Source: Blumeriella jaapii | Lineage: Eukaryota > Ascomycota > Leotiomycetes > Helotiales > Drepanopezizaceae | NCBI GenBank assembly: GCA_009599575.1 | Contig: VWND01000073.1 | Coordinates: 868,001-932,000 of the forward strand | Direction: 5' to 3' | Length of the DNA: 64,000 bases | Part shown: piece by piece, positions 33,917 to 47,440 of the stretch | Position numbering within the stretch: the first letter of the stretch is position 1 | How the letters are laid out: every line of letters starts with the position of its first letter | The notes under the pieces: generated by a model | Seen by the model: the letters and a program-made list of their open reading frames with translations, nothing else | What the model was told of the DNA's origin: nothing | Database searches by the model: none | Position numbers and translations under genes: made by a program

Positions 33917-36126
33917 TTATTAATAATTTTTTTTCTACGCTGGCGACGGCGTAAATTATCTTTTCTTTCGAATTTTTTACGGATTATACTAAAATAATCG
34001 ACCGGTCGTAAAAAAGCTTATTTCCGCATTTTGCGAAAAATAGCTTTTGTTTAACGATTCTTCTTTTAACAAAGCTTTTCAGCTTCTGCTATTATACTTT
34101 AACCTCCCTTTTTTTAATCAGCGAAAAAGCAGCCTCCCCCAGAAGCTTTTTTTTCTGAAGAATAATTCTTCTTCCGAAGAAAAAAAAACAAAGAAAAAGG
34201 CAGAACGCCAACCATTTCGCCTGCCATCTACCAGCCTAGCGCTGAAAGCGTTCAATTGAAACTTTTATAAAATCAACTGAAAAAAGCGCAAAAGCGTAAA
34301 CGACAATTTCTAAAAACTATACGACTGCGACAAACCCCTTAAGCAAAGCGTTTAATAAAATTTATCGAACGTGCTTTTGCCAGTCGCGAATCTGCTGCTT
34401 TTTTCCTTTTTCGCAACGTTTTATTTTAACTAATAAACGCTGCAAATTAATCTCTACGCTTTTCGCGAATTCTTTTTGAATCTTTTTATAACGGCCAAAA
34501 CTTTAGCGCGCTTTTTAAACGCTATAATTCCTATTTATTTACTGACTTTCGATTAGCTCGTATAAAACGCGTTTCGAATTTTAAGTTTAAATTAAATAAT
34601 AATAAAAATTATAAAACACGCCACTAAAAAACTAAAATTCTTAACAACTTCGAATTTTACTACGATTATTTCGCTAACGATCGATTTCGTAAAAATTATA
34701 TATTCGATCAAACCGAAAGCGTAACAAAAAAATTCCTGACCTCGCGTATTTTAAACCGTTCCGATTTTATATTTTCCGAAAAATTAATAAAAAAAATCGC
34801 CGATTTTCTGGCCGACCCTTTCGACGTTCAAAAGGCCGAAAACGAGTTTAAAATACTTATAATAAATACGCACGACGATTTTTAACGCTTTTACCTGCGA
34901 TTTTCCATTTTCGCAGCGAACGCTTAAATACGAATTAACAAACAGCTTCGAAACGTTTTTCGCGATAAAATACTAAAGCGTCTACGAGAAAAGCTGCATT
35001 TGAAATAAACGCGTACAACGATTTTTAAAAATTGACTTACCGCCGTTCGTTAAAAAAAACAAAGTCAATTAGCTGAACAAATTTTATACGCGAATCGTTT
35101 TTCTACCAAATCTATTATTTATCAAAATAATAAGTTTTTAACCAAAGCGTATTACGAGTCAAATCGTACGTACGAAAATCGTCCAAATGCTTCACAAGCT
35201 TCTTTTCAGCCCTCTGTTCTTTCTTCTTCTCTACGCCAAAACGCCCTTTTTGGCGTTTTTCCTTTTCGATCGGACCAACGACAACGCTCGTCCTCTACTT
35301 TATATTAAAAAGTTCGAGGCCAATTTGCACGACTTTTTACGAGCCGACCCTCGGTTCTATTCAAAAGCTTTTCCAGGCTAATAAATATAAACGAGATCGA
35401 ACCGGCCGAAAATTCGCTTTTAATAATAATAATAAAAACGAAAACCCTTTTCCAAACGATTTCCAAAACGCATACGAAAAAGTCGAAGGCTTTTCCGCCA
35501 ATCGGAAAAACGCCCAAGCCTAAACAAAGCCTCTTTTTTAAGCGTATTACGCGATATACGTTATTTTAACGTTCGAAAGTTTTTTAATAGCGATTTATTA
35601 ACAATTCCCGTTATACTTATTAAAAATAGCTTTTCGTACAAAATAAAAGCGCTCGCCGATTTTAAAGCGAACGGTTATACGTTAATCGATTCGGCGTTGA
35701 TTAAATCTTTTTCTTTTTTTTTAAAACCTTTGATTTAATTTTTCCCGGCTTTTTTTCCTATAAAAAAATATAATAAAGCTCGTGGCCATTCAATTATACA
35801 TTTTACGCTTTTTAATCTTATTGTTAATAATCGAATATAATCGTTTAATTTTTTTTTTAATTACTAACCTCGGAAATTATAATATAATTCTAAAAAAAGC
35901 TTGGTTGGCCGAACACCAAATTTTATTAAATTATAATAAACGCAAGTTTTATTAGCCGAAATCTTATCCCCTCACAGCCTTTTACGCTCGTTATATTAAA
36001 GTTTTTTATTTGCATCTTCGAAAGATTTAATTTCGCTATCAAAACGACGTTGTAAAACGTGATAAAAATTTTAATCGATTATAGCAGGCCTACGACGCTA
36101 TGCGAAGCGCGAAAAAATCGAATTTT

Positions 36127-36159
36127 ATTCGCGGTGCCAATTTCGATAACGACGCTAAT
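36127..36159 (+). repeat. 33-bp palindromic unit in the inner family A element
   Basis: The left arm is ATTCGCGGTGCCA, the centre ATTTCGA and the right arm TAACGACGCTAAT. It occupies 11 codons of the frame ahead of RT. Confidence 0.6.
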
Positions 36160-39100
36160 AAAATAATTTAAGAAATTACATCACCTTCCCAAGCTACCGA
36201 TCCCTTTTCTATTATTTCTTTTCCTTTTTTTCTTCCTTTATCAGAACAGCTTCCTCGTTCTACGAAAAACAGTTATACCAAAAACCGAAAAAAAGCCCTC
36301 GCCGCGATGGTTTTTCAGCTTAATATAATCGATAATTCAAACAAGCCACCTCCTGAACCTTCCAAACCAATTCGAAAACGGGTCCCTCAACCTACTGCTT
36401 ACCCAATTTCCATCTGCCAGATCATTGCATACGCTTTCAAGCTGATTTTCAAAAAAAAAACAATTAAAATGTTTTCAACCTTTCTGTACGAAATCGACAA
36501 AATACTAAACGATCTTACGTATAACACTTTTCTTAAAACCTAATCTCACAGTTTTTTTTCGAACGTTTCAAAACCAACGAAATATCGATTTCGATCCTTT
36601 TAACCAGCTTAGCAAAACTAATTTCGAATAAATTTTCTCTCGAATTTTTTTTTTCGAAGTACAAAAAACCTCGAATATATGTTTTTTAAAGCCGCCAATA
36701 ACGAGCTAGCTTTTTACCGGCCCTACGATTATAAAATCGAGCTTATTATAAATAAAAAAAAGCTGAAATACACTTTTTTGTATAAAATATCGATTTCAAA
36801 GCTCGAAATTATTAAAACCTATCTGTAAAATAACTTTAATAAAAGCTTTATCGAATCTTCCACCCGTTTTTTTTTTTCGCCGCTGCTCCAATGCTTTTCG
36901 CCCAAAAAAAAACCCGACGATTTATTACGTTTTTTGTATCGATTATCGAATTTTTAATAATATCATTTATAAGAATCGCTATTTTTTTTCTTTTATCGAT
37001 AAAACTTTTGCTCGTTTTTCGGAAGCGCGAATTTTTACGAAATTCGATATTCGTCAAGCTTTTCACAAAATTCGAATAGATTTCGCTAATAAAAAATTAA
37101 CGACGTTTCGTACGCATTACGGCGCTTATAAATGCAAAATGTTATTTTTTGGCTTTACTAATAAACCCGCAATTTACCAACGCTATATAAACGACGTTTT
37201 TTTCGATTATTTAAACGATTTTTATATTATATATTTAAATAATATTTTTATTTATTCGTCCGATTTTTTAAAACACGCTATACACGTTCGCAAAATATTT
37301 TAAAAGCTTGCTGACGCTGAATTACAAACCGATATTCGGAAATCTAAATTTAATATTATTCGGATCCGTTATTTAAATTTTATTATTTCTATTAAAAACT
37401 TAAAAATAAATCCAAAGAAAATTTCCGTGGTCGCTTATTAAAAGCTTTCTACTATTGTAAAAAATATACAAAGCTTTTTTGATTTTTGTAATTTTTACCG
37501 ACGTTTTATTCGAAACTACGATATAATTGCAAAGCTTTTGATTTATTTAACCAAAGCTAACGTTTTTTACAATTTCATTTTTAAATATCAGAAAAGTTTC
37601 GACCTTTTTATATTAACCTTTATTATTGCATTAATTCTATAATATTACAAGCAAGACTTTTCCTGTATATTAAAAACTAACGCTTCCGACGGCGTAGTAG
37701 CTTTTGTGCTTTCGCAATTTTATAATAACGATTGGCTTTTAATCGCCTACTTCAGCAAAACTATAGCTTTCGCAAAGCTAAACTACGTCGTATACGATAA
37801 AAAAATATTCGCAATCGTAAGATTTTTAAGCAATTTTCGTATTAAATTAGCTGGCTCAGTTTATTAAATTAAAATAATTATTAATTATAAGACTTTAAAA
37901 TATTTTATAATTTTTAAACTTTTAAACGTTCGACAAATACGCTGGGCCGAGCTTTTCGCCGATTACAATTTTTTTATTACGTATAAACCAAATAAACATA
38001 ATCTTTTGGCTAACGCGCTAATACGTCGTACGAGCGAATTCGACCGCTAAAACTTTCTTAAACGCATTCAGCGCCTGCAAATTTTTTTTCGAACAAATCA
38101 GATCGATCACCGACTTTTGACTAAAAAACTTCGATTTTTCACGGCCTCCGAAACAGCTGTTTTTATCGTTAAAATAGCTGATTTTTTTCTCGTATTCCGT
38201 ATCGTTGACCAGCTTTTTTATGCTAATCGCATAACTAGCAGCCTGATGGCCCTTCGAAAAAAAGCTGTACGAAACGCTACGAAAAGAAACGACGATAATA
38301 ACATTTCGTTTTCGTATATATTTAAACGCGATCTGCTGCTATATTACGATCGTTTAATAATACCAAACGTCGATTATTTTCGTTTGGCTTTTGTACGAAA
38401 AATGCACGACCAAATTTCTACCGTTTATTCTAGCGCTCGCAAAACTACGCAATTGCTTTCGGACCAATATTATTAACAAGATATAACAGCTTTTGTAAAA
38501 TAATATTGTCGCAATTGCCACGCTTATCGAAAAAGTTTTATTTTAAAAAATAAGCGTTCCGGCCTTTTTCAGCTTTTTTTTGTTTTTAACCATTTTTGGA
38601 AATACGTTATAATAGATTTTTGCAGCTTTAACAAAAACAAACATAATTACGATAACGTATTCGTAATAATAAATCGTTTTTCCAAACAGGCTATTTCGAT
38701 CTTTTATTATAAAAATATCGACGTTCGAAGCTTCGCCAAATTATATATATTCCACGTATATAAGTATTTTGGTTTTCTAAAAAGTATTATTAGCGATCGT
38801 GGCTTTTAATATTAGTTTACTTTTTGGTTTGAATTAAATAAAATATTCGGTACGCAACTGAAGCTTTCGACAGCCGCTTATTTTAAAACCGACGATCAAA
38901 TCGAAATTTACAACTAATATTTGTAAAAACGCTTTCGATTTTTCGTAAATTTCTATTAAAACGATTGGAACGAATTTTTTTTAATAATAGATTTCGCCTA
39001 AATAATTCTTTTTTACGAAAATCTAAGTGGCCTTTCACCTTTTGAAATTATATACGATTACATTTCTTATATTAATTGAAATTAAAAGCTCGATACTTCC

Positions 39101-39809
39101 CTTTTTCCTAATTTTTTATATAAGCTAAACGCAAACGAAGCTCGTGCGTACGCTCGCCGCTATTACGACGCCTAAAATCTCGCCAAATCGCATTTTTAAC
39201 AAGCCCACGACACAAATAAAAAAAAATGCGAATAGATTTCGCCGCGCGATCGATTTTAACGTTAGCGACTACGTATAGCTCGATATACGTTTATTTCCGA
39301 CCTCCCGGCCTTTTCGCAAACTCGATAATCTTACAAACGGCTTTTTCAAAATTATAGCCAAAATTTTCGATAACGCTTTTAAACTAAATCTTTTTAATAT
39401 TATAAACGTACATTTAGTTTTTCACGCTAATCGACTGCGTAAAACAGCTGACGACGCGCTTTCAGATCAAATTAATCCAGCCTCTAAATTTATTAATATA
39501 ATTAATAAGTTTAAATACGAAATCGAAAAATTAATCGCTTATCGAATGCAGCGGAAAACCCTTTAATATAAAGCTTTTTAAATAAGTTTAAATAAAAATT
39601 TTACGTAGTATTTCGCGTTTAATTTTATATATGCTTTTTTAAAAGTACGCGACTTTTATTTGGCGCATAAAAAGCTTTCCGGTTTTTTTGCAAAACTTAT
39701 AAACTGGCTGAAGGCGTATTCCGAAGGTTTGGATTCGTACGATTATTTGGATAGCGACGTATTAATAAATAAAAGCTCGAGAGCGCGCTTTTTTCGGACG
39801 GAAAAATAG

Positions 39810-40073
39810 TATAACGACTTATTCGTTTGCCTTTCGCGTCACCCCAGCAACTACGTATAATTGCAAGCTCCTTGGTCTCCTGATGGATCTCCTATCAACT
39901 GTGGAGATTATCATATATATAAAGCTCTTTTTCCTTAGCAACCTCTGCTTTTTGCAATTATTAATTCTAAATAAATATTTTTGTTACAGAACCAAAGGCT
40001 CGTTTTTCATACCATATGAACACGGCGACCAGTTGATTGATTTCCCAGCCCTTCGACTGATTAGATCGTTATA
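39810..40073 (+). repeat. LTR 3, 3' LTR of the inner family A element
   Basis: It shares the private variant with LTR 2 (ATTCGTTTGCCTTTCGCGTC). The first base of the duplicated target follows directly at 40074. Confidence 0.95.
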
Positions 40074-40188
40074 TGCACCTCCGAAAAATTTAATCTCGCC
40101 ACCAAAACGACGCTATAAAACGTAACAAAAACCTTAACCAATTATGACAGACCTACGACGCTATGCGAAGCGCGAAAAATCGAATTTC

Positions 40189-40221
40189 ACTCGCGGTGCC
40201 AATTTCGATAGCGACGCTAAT
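40189..40221 (+). repeat. 33-bp palindromic unit in the outer family A element
   Basis: This copy sits in an open frame and is read as TRGANFDSDAN, exactly 11 codons. It is allelic to the units at 36127, 58428 and 1176. Confidence 0.6.
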
Positions 40222-43200
40222 AAAATAATACAAAAAATCATATTATTACTTTCCCAGGCTGCCGATCCCTTTTCCATTATTTCTACTTTTTTTTCTCTTT
40301 TTCTTTCGTCAAAACAGCTTTTTCGTTCTACGAAAAACAGTTACACCAAAAACCGAAAAAAAACCTTCGCCGCGATAGCTTTTCAGTTTAATATAATCGA
40401 TAATCTAAACAAGCCATTTTCTGAACCTTTCAAACGACCAGTTCGAAAACGAGTTTCTTAACCTACTGCTTACCTAATTTCTATCTGCCAAATTACTATA
40501 TACGCTTTCAAGCTGATTTCCAAAAAAAAAGCAATTAAAATGTTTTCAACTTTTTTATACGAAATCGATAAAATACTAAACGACCTTACGTATAACATTT
40601 CTTTTAAAACCCAATCTTACAGTTTTTTCGAACGTTTCAAAACCAACGAAATATCGATTTCGACCCTTTTAACCAGCTTAACAAAGCTAATTTCGAATAA
40701 ATCTTTTTTCGAATCTTTTCCTCCGGAATACAAAAACCTCGAACACGTATTTTCTAAAGCTGCCAATAACGAGCTAGCTTTTTACCGGCCCTACGATTAT
40801 AAAATCGAACTTATTATAAATAAAAAAAAGCTAAAATATACTTTTTTATATAAAATATCGATTCCAAAGCTCGAGATTATTAAAACCTATTTGCAAAATA
40901 ATCTTAACAAAAGCTTTATCGAACCTTTCACCGCTTTTTTCGCTGCTCCAATGCTTTTCGCTAAAAAACCCGACGGTTTATTACGTTTTTATATCGATTA
41001 TCGAGCTTTTAATAATATTATTCGTAAAAATCGCTATTTTTTTTTTTTTATCGATAAAACCTTTGCTCGTTTTTCGAAAGCGCGAATTTTTACGAAGTTC
41101 GATATTCGTTAAGCTTTTTATAAAATTCGAATAAATCCCGCCAATAAAAAACTGACGACGTTTCGTACGCGTTACGGCGTTTATAAATGCAAAATGCTAC
41201 TTTTTGGCCTTATTAATAAATTCGCAATTTATTAACGCTATATAAACGACGTTTTTTTCGATTATTTAAACGATTTCTGTATTGCATACTTAAACGATAT
41301 TTTTATTTATTCGTCCGATTTTTTAAAACACGCTATATACGTTCGCAAAATGCTTTAAAAGCTCGCTAACGCTGAATTATAGGCCGATATTCGAAAATCT
41401 AAATTTAACGTTATACGAATCCGTTACTTAAGTTTTATTATTTCGATTAAAAGTTTAAAAGTAAATCCAAAAAAGATTTCCGTAATCGCTTATTAAAAGC
41501 CTTTTATTATTATAAAAAATATATAAAGCTTTTTTGGTTTTTGTAATTTTTACCGACGTTTTATTCGAAACTACGATATAATTGCAAAGCTTTTGATTTA
41601 TTTAACTAAAGCTAACGTTTCTTTTAATTTCATTTCTAAATATTAAAAAAATTTCGACTTTTTTATACTAGCCTTTATTATTGCACCAGTTTTATAATAT
41701 TACAAGCAAAACTTTTCTTATATATTAAAAACTAACGCTTTCGACGGCGTAGTAGCTTTTATATTTTCGCAATTTTATAGCGACGACTGGCTTTTAATCG
41801 TTTATTTCAGCAAAACTATAGCTTTCGCAAAGCTGAACTACGTCGTATACGATAAAAAAATGCTCGCAATCGTAAGATTTTTAAGCAATTTTCGTACTGA
41901 ATTAATTAATTCAGTTTATTAAATCAAAATAATTATTAATTATAAAACTTTAGAATATTTTATAATTTTAAACTTTTAAACGCTCGACAAGCACGCTAGG
42001 CCGAGCTTTTCGCCGATTACAACTTTTTTATTACGTACAAACCAAATAAATACAATCTTTTGGCTAACGTATTAATACGTCGTACAAACGAATTCGACCG
42101 CCAAAACTTTTTTAAACGCACTTAACGCTTACAAACCCTTTTTCGAGCAAATCAGATCGATCACCGCTTTTTAACTGAAAAACTTCGACCTTTCACGGCC
42201 TTCGAAACAGCTGTTTTTAATTATTAAAATAGCTGATTTTTCTTTCGCATTCCGTATCGTTAATCAGCTTTTCCACGCTAATCGTACAACTAGCAGCTTA
42301 ATAGCCTTCCGAAAAGAAATTATACGAAACGCTACGAAAAAAAACGACGACAATAACACTTCGTATATATTTAAACGCGACCTGCTATTATATTACGATC
42401 GCCTGATAATACCAGACGTCGATTATTTTCGTTTAGCCTTTGTACGAAAAATGCACGATCAAATTTCCACCGCTTATTCCAACGCTCGCAAAACTACGCA
42501 ATTGCTTTCGAATTAATATTATTAGCAAGGTATAACAGCTTTCGTAAAACAATATTATCGCAATTGCCACGCTTATCGAAAAAGTTTTGTTTTAAAAAAT
42601 AAGCGCCCCGGCCTTTTTCAGCTTTTTTCTGTTTCCGACCATTTTTAAAAGCACGTTATAATAGACTTTTGCAATTTTAACAAAAATAAACACGGTTACG
42701 ATAATATATTCGTAATAATAAATCGTTTTTCTAAGCAGGCTATTTCGATTTTTTATTATAAAAATATCGACGCTCGAAGCTTCGCCAAATTATATATATT
42801 TCACGTATATAAGTATTTTAGCTTTTTAAAAAGTATTATTAGCGATCGTAGCTTTTAATATTAATTTACCTTCTGGTCTGAATTAAACAAAATACTCGAT
42901 ACGCAACTAAAGCTTTCGACAGCCGTTTATTCTAAAACCGATAATTAAACCGAAATTTATAATTAATATCTGCAAAAACGCTTTCGACCTTTCGTAAATT
43001 TTTATTAAAACGATTAAAACGAATTTCTCCTAATAATAAATTTCGCTTAAATAATCCTTTTTCACAAAAATCTAAATAGCCTTTTATTTTTTAAAATTGT
43101 ATACGGTTATACTTCCTATACCAATTAGAATTAAAAGCTCGATACTTCCTTTTTTTCCAATTTTTTACACAAACTAAACGCAAACGAAGCTCGTACGTAC

Positions 43201-43857
43201 GCTCGCCGTTATTACGACGCCTGAAACCTCGCCAAATCGCATTTTTAATAAGCCTACGACAAAATAAAAAAAAATACGAATAAATCTCGCCGCGCGATCG
43301 ATTTTAACGTTAGCGACTACGTATAGCTCGATATGCGTTTATTTCCGACCTTCCGGCCTTTTCGCAAGCTCGACAATCTTATAAACGGCCTTTTTAAAAT
43401 TATAGCCAAAATTTTCGACAACGCTTTTAAGCTAGACCTTTTTAATATTATAAACGTACATTCAGTTTTTTACGCTAATCGACTGCGTAAAACAGCTGAC
43501 GACGCGTTTTCAAAACAAATTAACCCAGCCTCTAAATCTATTAATATAATTAATAAGTTTAAATACGAAATCGAAAAATTAATCGCCTATCGAATACAGC
43601 GAAAAACCCTTTAATACAAAGCTTTTTAAATAAGCTTAAATAAAAATTTTACGTGGTATTCCGCGTTTAATTTTATATATGCTTTTTTAAAAGTGCGCGA
43701 CTTTTACTTGGCGCATAAAAAGCTTCCCGGTCCTTCTGCAAAACTTATAAACTGGCTGAAGGCGTATTCCGAAGGTTTGGACTCGTACGATTATTTGAAT
43801 AACGACGTACCAATAAATAAAAGCTCGAAAACGCGTTTTTTTCGGACGGGGAAATAA

Positions 43858-44125
43858 TATAACGATTTATTCTGTTGCCATCTTTCGTATCACCCCAGCA
43901 ACTACGTATAGCTGCAAGCTCCCTGGTCTTCTGATAAGTCTCCCCATCAATTATAAAAACTATCATATATATAAGGCTCTCTCCCCTTAGCAACCTTTGC
44001 CTTCTGCAGTTATTAATTCTAAATAAATATTTTTATTACAGAACCAAAGGCTCGTTTCTTATACCATATGAACACGGCGACCAGTTGACTGATCTCCCAG
44101 CCCTTCGACTGATTAGATCGTCACA
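43858..44125 (+). repeat. LTR 4, 3' LTR of the outer family A element
   Basis: The inner terminus is RIP-changed (TATAACGATTTATTCTGTTG); the outer end ATTAGATCGTCACA is intact. It shares the CTGTTGCCA variant with LTR 1. Confidence 0.95.
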
Positions 44126-47100
44126 CAATCTAGTTTATTTTATATAATTTAAAACTAATTATTTAAAAACCGAACTTTTTAATTTTATATTTTTTCGGTT
44201 TTTTAATTCGTTTTTGGCTTTTTTGCTATTGGCTTTTATAAAAGGATAGCGTTTCGCTTATCGTTTGAATTATTTTGTTCGCTTTGTTTTTTTGAAAAAT
44301 AGCTCGATAAAATATTAATCGAAGTATTATTTAGATTTACGAACGTTTTGATAGCTTTTTCGTCGATAATATTATTAAGCGTCGTCGCAACGAATACTTT
44401 CTACGACTTTTCTGCGTAAATAATAAATTTCAGTTTTTAAACGTGGTTTTACGCTTTGCAAAAAGCGTTAAAAAGTTTTATATTAAAATCGTAAAAGTAA
44501 TCGATTAGTTTATCGTAATTAAAACCGATTAACGCTTTTGCTTCGCGTAAGATTAATAAATCGGATTACGATTATTTGCCGACGAATGCTTTTAAAAAAG
44601 CTTTAAAATTTATAAAAAAAATTATTTTACGAAATAATTCGGAAATAATCGTTTGCAATCGAAATTACCGAAAATGCTATAATTGCTTTCGTCGCAATAT
44701 AAATAATATTAGATTGTTTATCGGAGCGTCGTTTTCGAAATGGTTTTTGTATTTTTGCGCCGTATAATTATTCGAATAAATTAGCATCGCGCCGTCGGTT
44801 TTTTAAGTTTTGAATCTGACGAAAATTTTTTATTTAATCGAAAAGCTAATAAAAGTTATTTTATTTTTTATTTCGTAGTTTTCGGTTTCGTAATTCGATA
44901 AAATAGCCGAGGCTATTGTTTTAAACGCGCTAAAATACGAAAAAGCTGGGTTTTTTTAAATGGTTTTAATTAGCTTAACGTCGTAATATAATTACAAATA
45001 AGCTTCGATTATTTTCGAATTATATGCGAATGCAAACAGAACGTAATAATCGAAAATAGCGTCGGTAAAATTTTCGATTTTTTTTTTTTAAAAATCGGCG
45101 ATATCGAATTTTATAATCGTAATACGATCGGAATCAGCGAAATTTAAAACGATCGGAACGTTAAAATATACTACGAAGCGGCAGTTTTCAAGATTTCGAA
45201 TAATTAAAACAGCGAAATAAAGGCCGGAATGCATTTTAAAAGCTTATTAAATAAAATTGTAAAATATATTAGCGAAAAAAGTTATAAGCGTTTTTTGGAT
45301 TTTAATTAATCGGAAATAATACTTATATATAGCTATTTTTTTTTTTATAAAATATAACAATAATTTGTTTTTTCCGTTATAAAATCTTACGTAATTAACG
45401 AATTAACAGTTTAGTTCAGATAGATTTTAAAATATATTTTCGGTCGAAAAGCTAAAAAAGTCGGCTTTTAAAAATATTCGTTGTTTTTATTTTTTTACGT
45501 TTTAATCGAATTTTGTGATCGCGCTGAAAGCTTTAAAATTTGCTTTAAAATTTGCGTAATTCAAATAAACTTTAGCATGTGCTTAGGTAATTTTCGTAGT
45601 TTTTCGTCGGAATATAAATTGATTATTAAAATCAATTTCGAATATATTATAATCCGAATTTTTAATAATAGCAAATCGATCAGCGAAGCCGATAACGTCG
45701 ATTTTTTTTGTAATTAAATCGCAATACGCCGCGTAATAACATACGTAGAAATAGCAAAACTTGCCGTTTTTTCTGGCGTTAACGTTATTCGTAAAAACGA
45801 AATTAAAAAATCGAAGTTTTTTAGCGAAAAAAAGCTCGAATAAAAACGGATCACCGTTTTTAAAAGTTTTTTTTATTTGTTCCGGCGTATTATACTTACA
45901 GTTTTCCGAAAAAAGCTTAGTTTAATTTTCGTTCGAAGCAAAAAAAAAAGCTGACGGATTTATTTAATTTTTATATAAAAATATCGAAATAAAACTTTTA
46001 AATCGTCGTCGTCGAAAGCGAAAGTTTTAAGCAAAGTAATTTAATCTTATGCTTTTTATATAATTTTTTTCGCGATAATTTCGATATTTTTTTTCAGGCT
46101 TTTTCGGTCGAATCGTATAATAATCGAAATTTTAAATATTTTTATTAAAATCTGAAATATTAGCGATAATGGTACGACGTTTTTAAACGCAGCAAACGTT
46201 TTTAATATTTGCGTATTTAATTTCGAAAAGTTAAATTCAGGGTCGTTTAAATCTTTTTTTTTCGGAGTACCGGCGTTTTTTAAATTTAATTTCGTAAAAT
46301 CGTCGCGTTTTTTATTAATTAGCTTAAAGCTTATAGCTCGGCGTCAATTTCCGGCTGTTTTTATTCGCGGTGTCTTTTTTGTTAGCGACGCGAATGGTTT
46401 TTTTTTCCGAATAAAAAAAATTTCGGAAATATCGGCGCGTTTTTTTATATTTTTTGTTTTTATTTTTTTCGGAATCGTTTTTATAAGTATAATAAATTTT
46501 TTATATTCGAATAAGCGATTGTTTATTATTACGCTTTTGATTTTATTTTCGGATTCGTTTTTAACCGTCGAAAATAAAAATCGTCGAGTTATTTTAGCTG
46601 TTTTGAAAATATTAATTGCTACCGCGTATGTTTTTTCGAATTAAACGAAAATAATATTAGCTTTTTTGTTTTTTTCGTCGTCGTAAATTTAAAATATCGA
46701 AATAACGTCGTTTTTTTTTTCGATATAAAAATGCCGTATTTAACGACGCTTAGTTTTTTGTTTTAAAAAAAAATTAGATTTAAGATTTCGCAGCCGATTA
46801 AAACTTTTTTTGGCGATTATATAACGTCGTCGATTAGTTTGCAAATAATTGTAAAAAGGCTTGTGAATCTGCGGGCTTTTGGATTGTTAGCTTTTAAGAT
46901 TTGCGTTTTAAAAATATAAGCGTTTAATATTCAATTTTTTTTTTTAATAAAAATAATAGTTTCGAAAAAGCGAGCGAAGTATCGGAATAAAATAACACCG
47001 GTGATTTTGCTAAAAACGTATTTTTAAATTTTTTTTTTTTGTTGATTTGGCAAAAAACGTAATATTCGGTCTGTTATTTTTTTATTATTATTTCGAGCTT

Positions 47101-47440
47101 TTTTTGCTTCGGCGAAGGCTTTTAAAACGTTGTTGTAATTTAACAGAAATTTATCGTAATTAAAGCTTTTACGAACGAATTCAGTTTTAACGAAGCTTTT
47201 ATAATCGAATAAAAATTCGTTGACGTTTTTAGTTATTATATCGAATTGTTTTATAAATATTTTTACGAAAGCTGTTTATTAATTTAAAATAGCGGCATTA
47301 TATATTTGTTTAAATTCGGAGAAATTGCGTATAATAATTTCGTTCCAAAGTAAATTAAAAATAAATTTGCTAAATTTAATAACGTTTTGCTTAGAAAACG
47401 ATATAATATCGATAGGTTTATTAATTAAAAAAGTGTGTTA
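44126..47440 (-). mobile_element. repeat B, copy 1, right part, with decayed unknown protein
   Basis: 44131-46434 is colinear with 50880-53184. On the minus strand one frame keeps long open segments between RIP stops. In order from right to left these include FASLTKKTPRIKT, KKRDDFTK, ILKTFAAFKNVVP, KNGKFCYFYVCYYAAYCDLI, VIGFADRFAIIKNSDYNIFE, FYNGKNKLLLYFIKKK, RNLENCRFVVYFNVP and FADSDRITIIKFDIADF. So B encodes a protein of several hundred residues that I do not recognise. It shows no RT, DDE or helicase motif. The right border with element C is uncertain; 46435-47440 has the same character and probably belongs to B. Confidence 0.6.
46363..46395 (-). repeat. 33-bp palindromic unit in repeat B, copy 1
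   Basis: The left arm is ATTCGCGGTGTCT, the centre TTTTTGT and the right arm TAGCGACGCGAAT. On the coding strand of B it is read FASLTKKTPRI. Confidence 0.6.

Larger units (their letters stand above)
33653..40073 (+). mobile_element. inner family A chromovirus, complete, inserted in the outer copy
   Basis: This 6421-bp element has two 264-bp LTRs (33653-33916, 39810-40073) and target duplication TGCAC (33648-33652, 40074-40078). Its own uninterrupted sequence at 36013 (TTTGCATCTTCGAAAGATTT) shows the empty site that was hit in the outer copy. Contents in order are gag about 34047-35520; retropepsin about 35640-35950 (ADFKANGYTLIDSALIKS, and LVGRTPN for the LAEHQ block); RT about 36650-37300; RNase H about 37650-38060; integrase about 38150-39200; chromodomain-like tail about 39500-39750. 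RT has small insertions in A/T runs (around 36870 and 36905) that break the frame, as well as RIP stops. Confidence 0.93.
31275..44125 (+). mobile_element. outer family A chromovirus, interrupted by a second copy of itself
   Basis: LTRs are 31275-31541 and 43858-44125 (267 and 268 bp), with target duplication CAATC. The 5' half (31542-33652: gag and retropepsin, about 33240-33560) is separated from the 3' half (40074-43857: RT, RNase H, integrase, chromodomain-like tail) by the inner element. RT at 40690-41300 has KPDGLLRFYIDYRAFNN and IAYLNDIFIYS (YLDD with Asp to Asn). Integrase fills about 42200-43300. The tail YEIEKLIAYRIQRKTLQY is at 43567-43620, and VRDFYLAHKKL follows. A purine tract GGACGGGGAAATAA precedes the 3' LTR. 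The order PR-RT-RH-INT plus tail marks a chromovirus. Numerous TAA/TAG stops are present. Confidence 0.93.

Noticed and set aside
45481..45717. Plus-strand frames inside repeat B (also 44576-44767 and 52230-52415)
   Set aside because: The minus strand holds the conserved long frame in both copies; the plus frames are its shadows.
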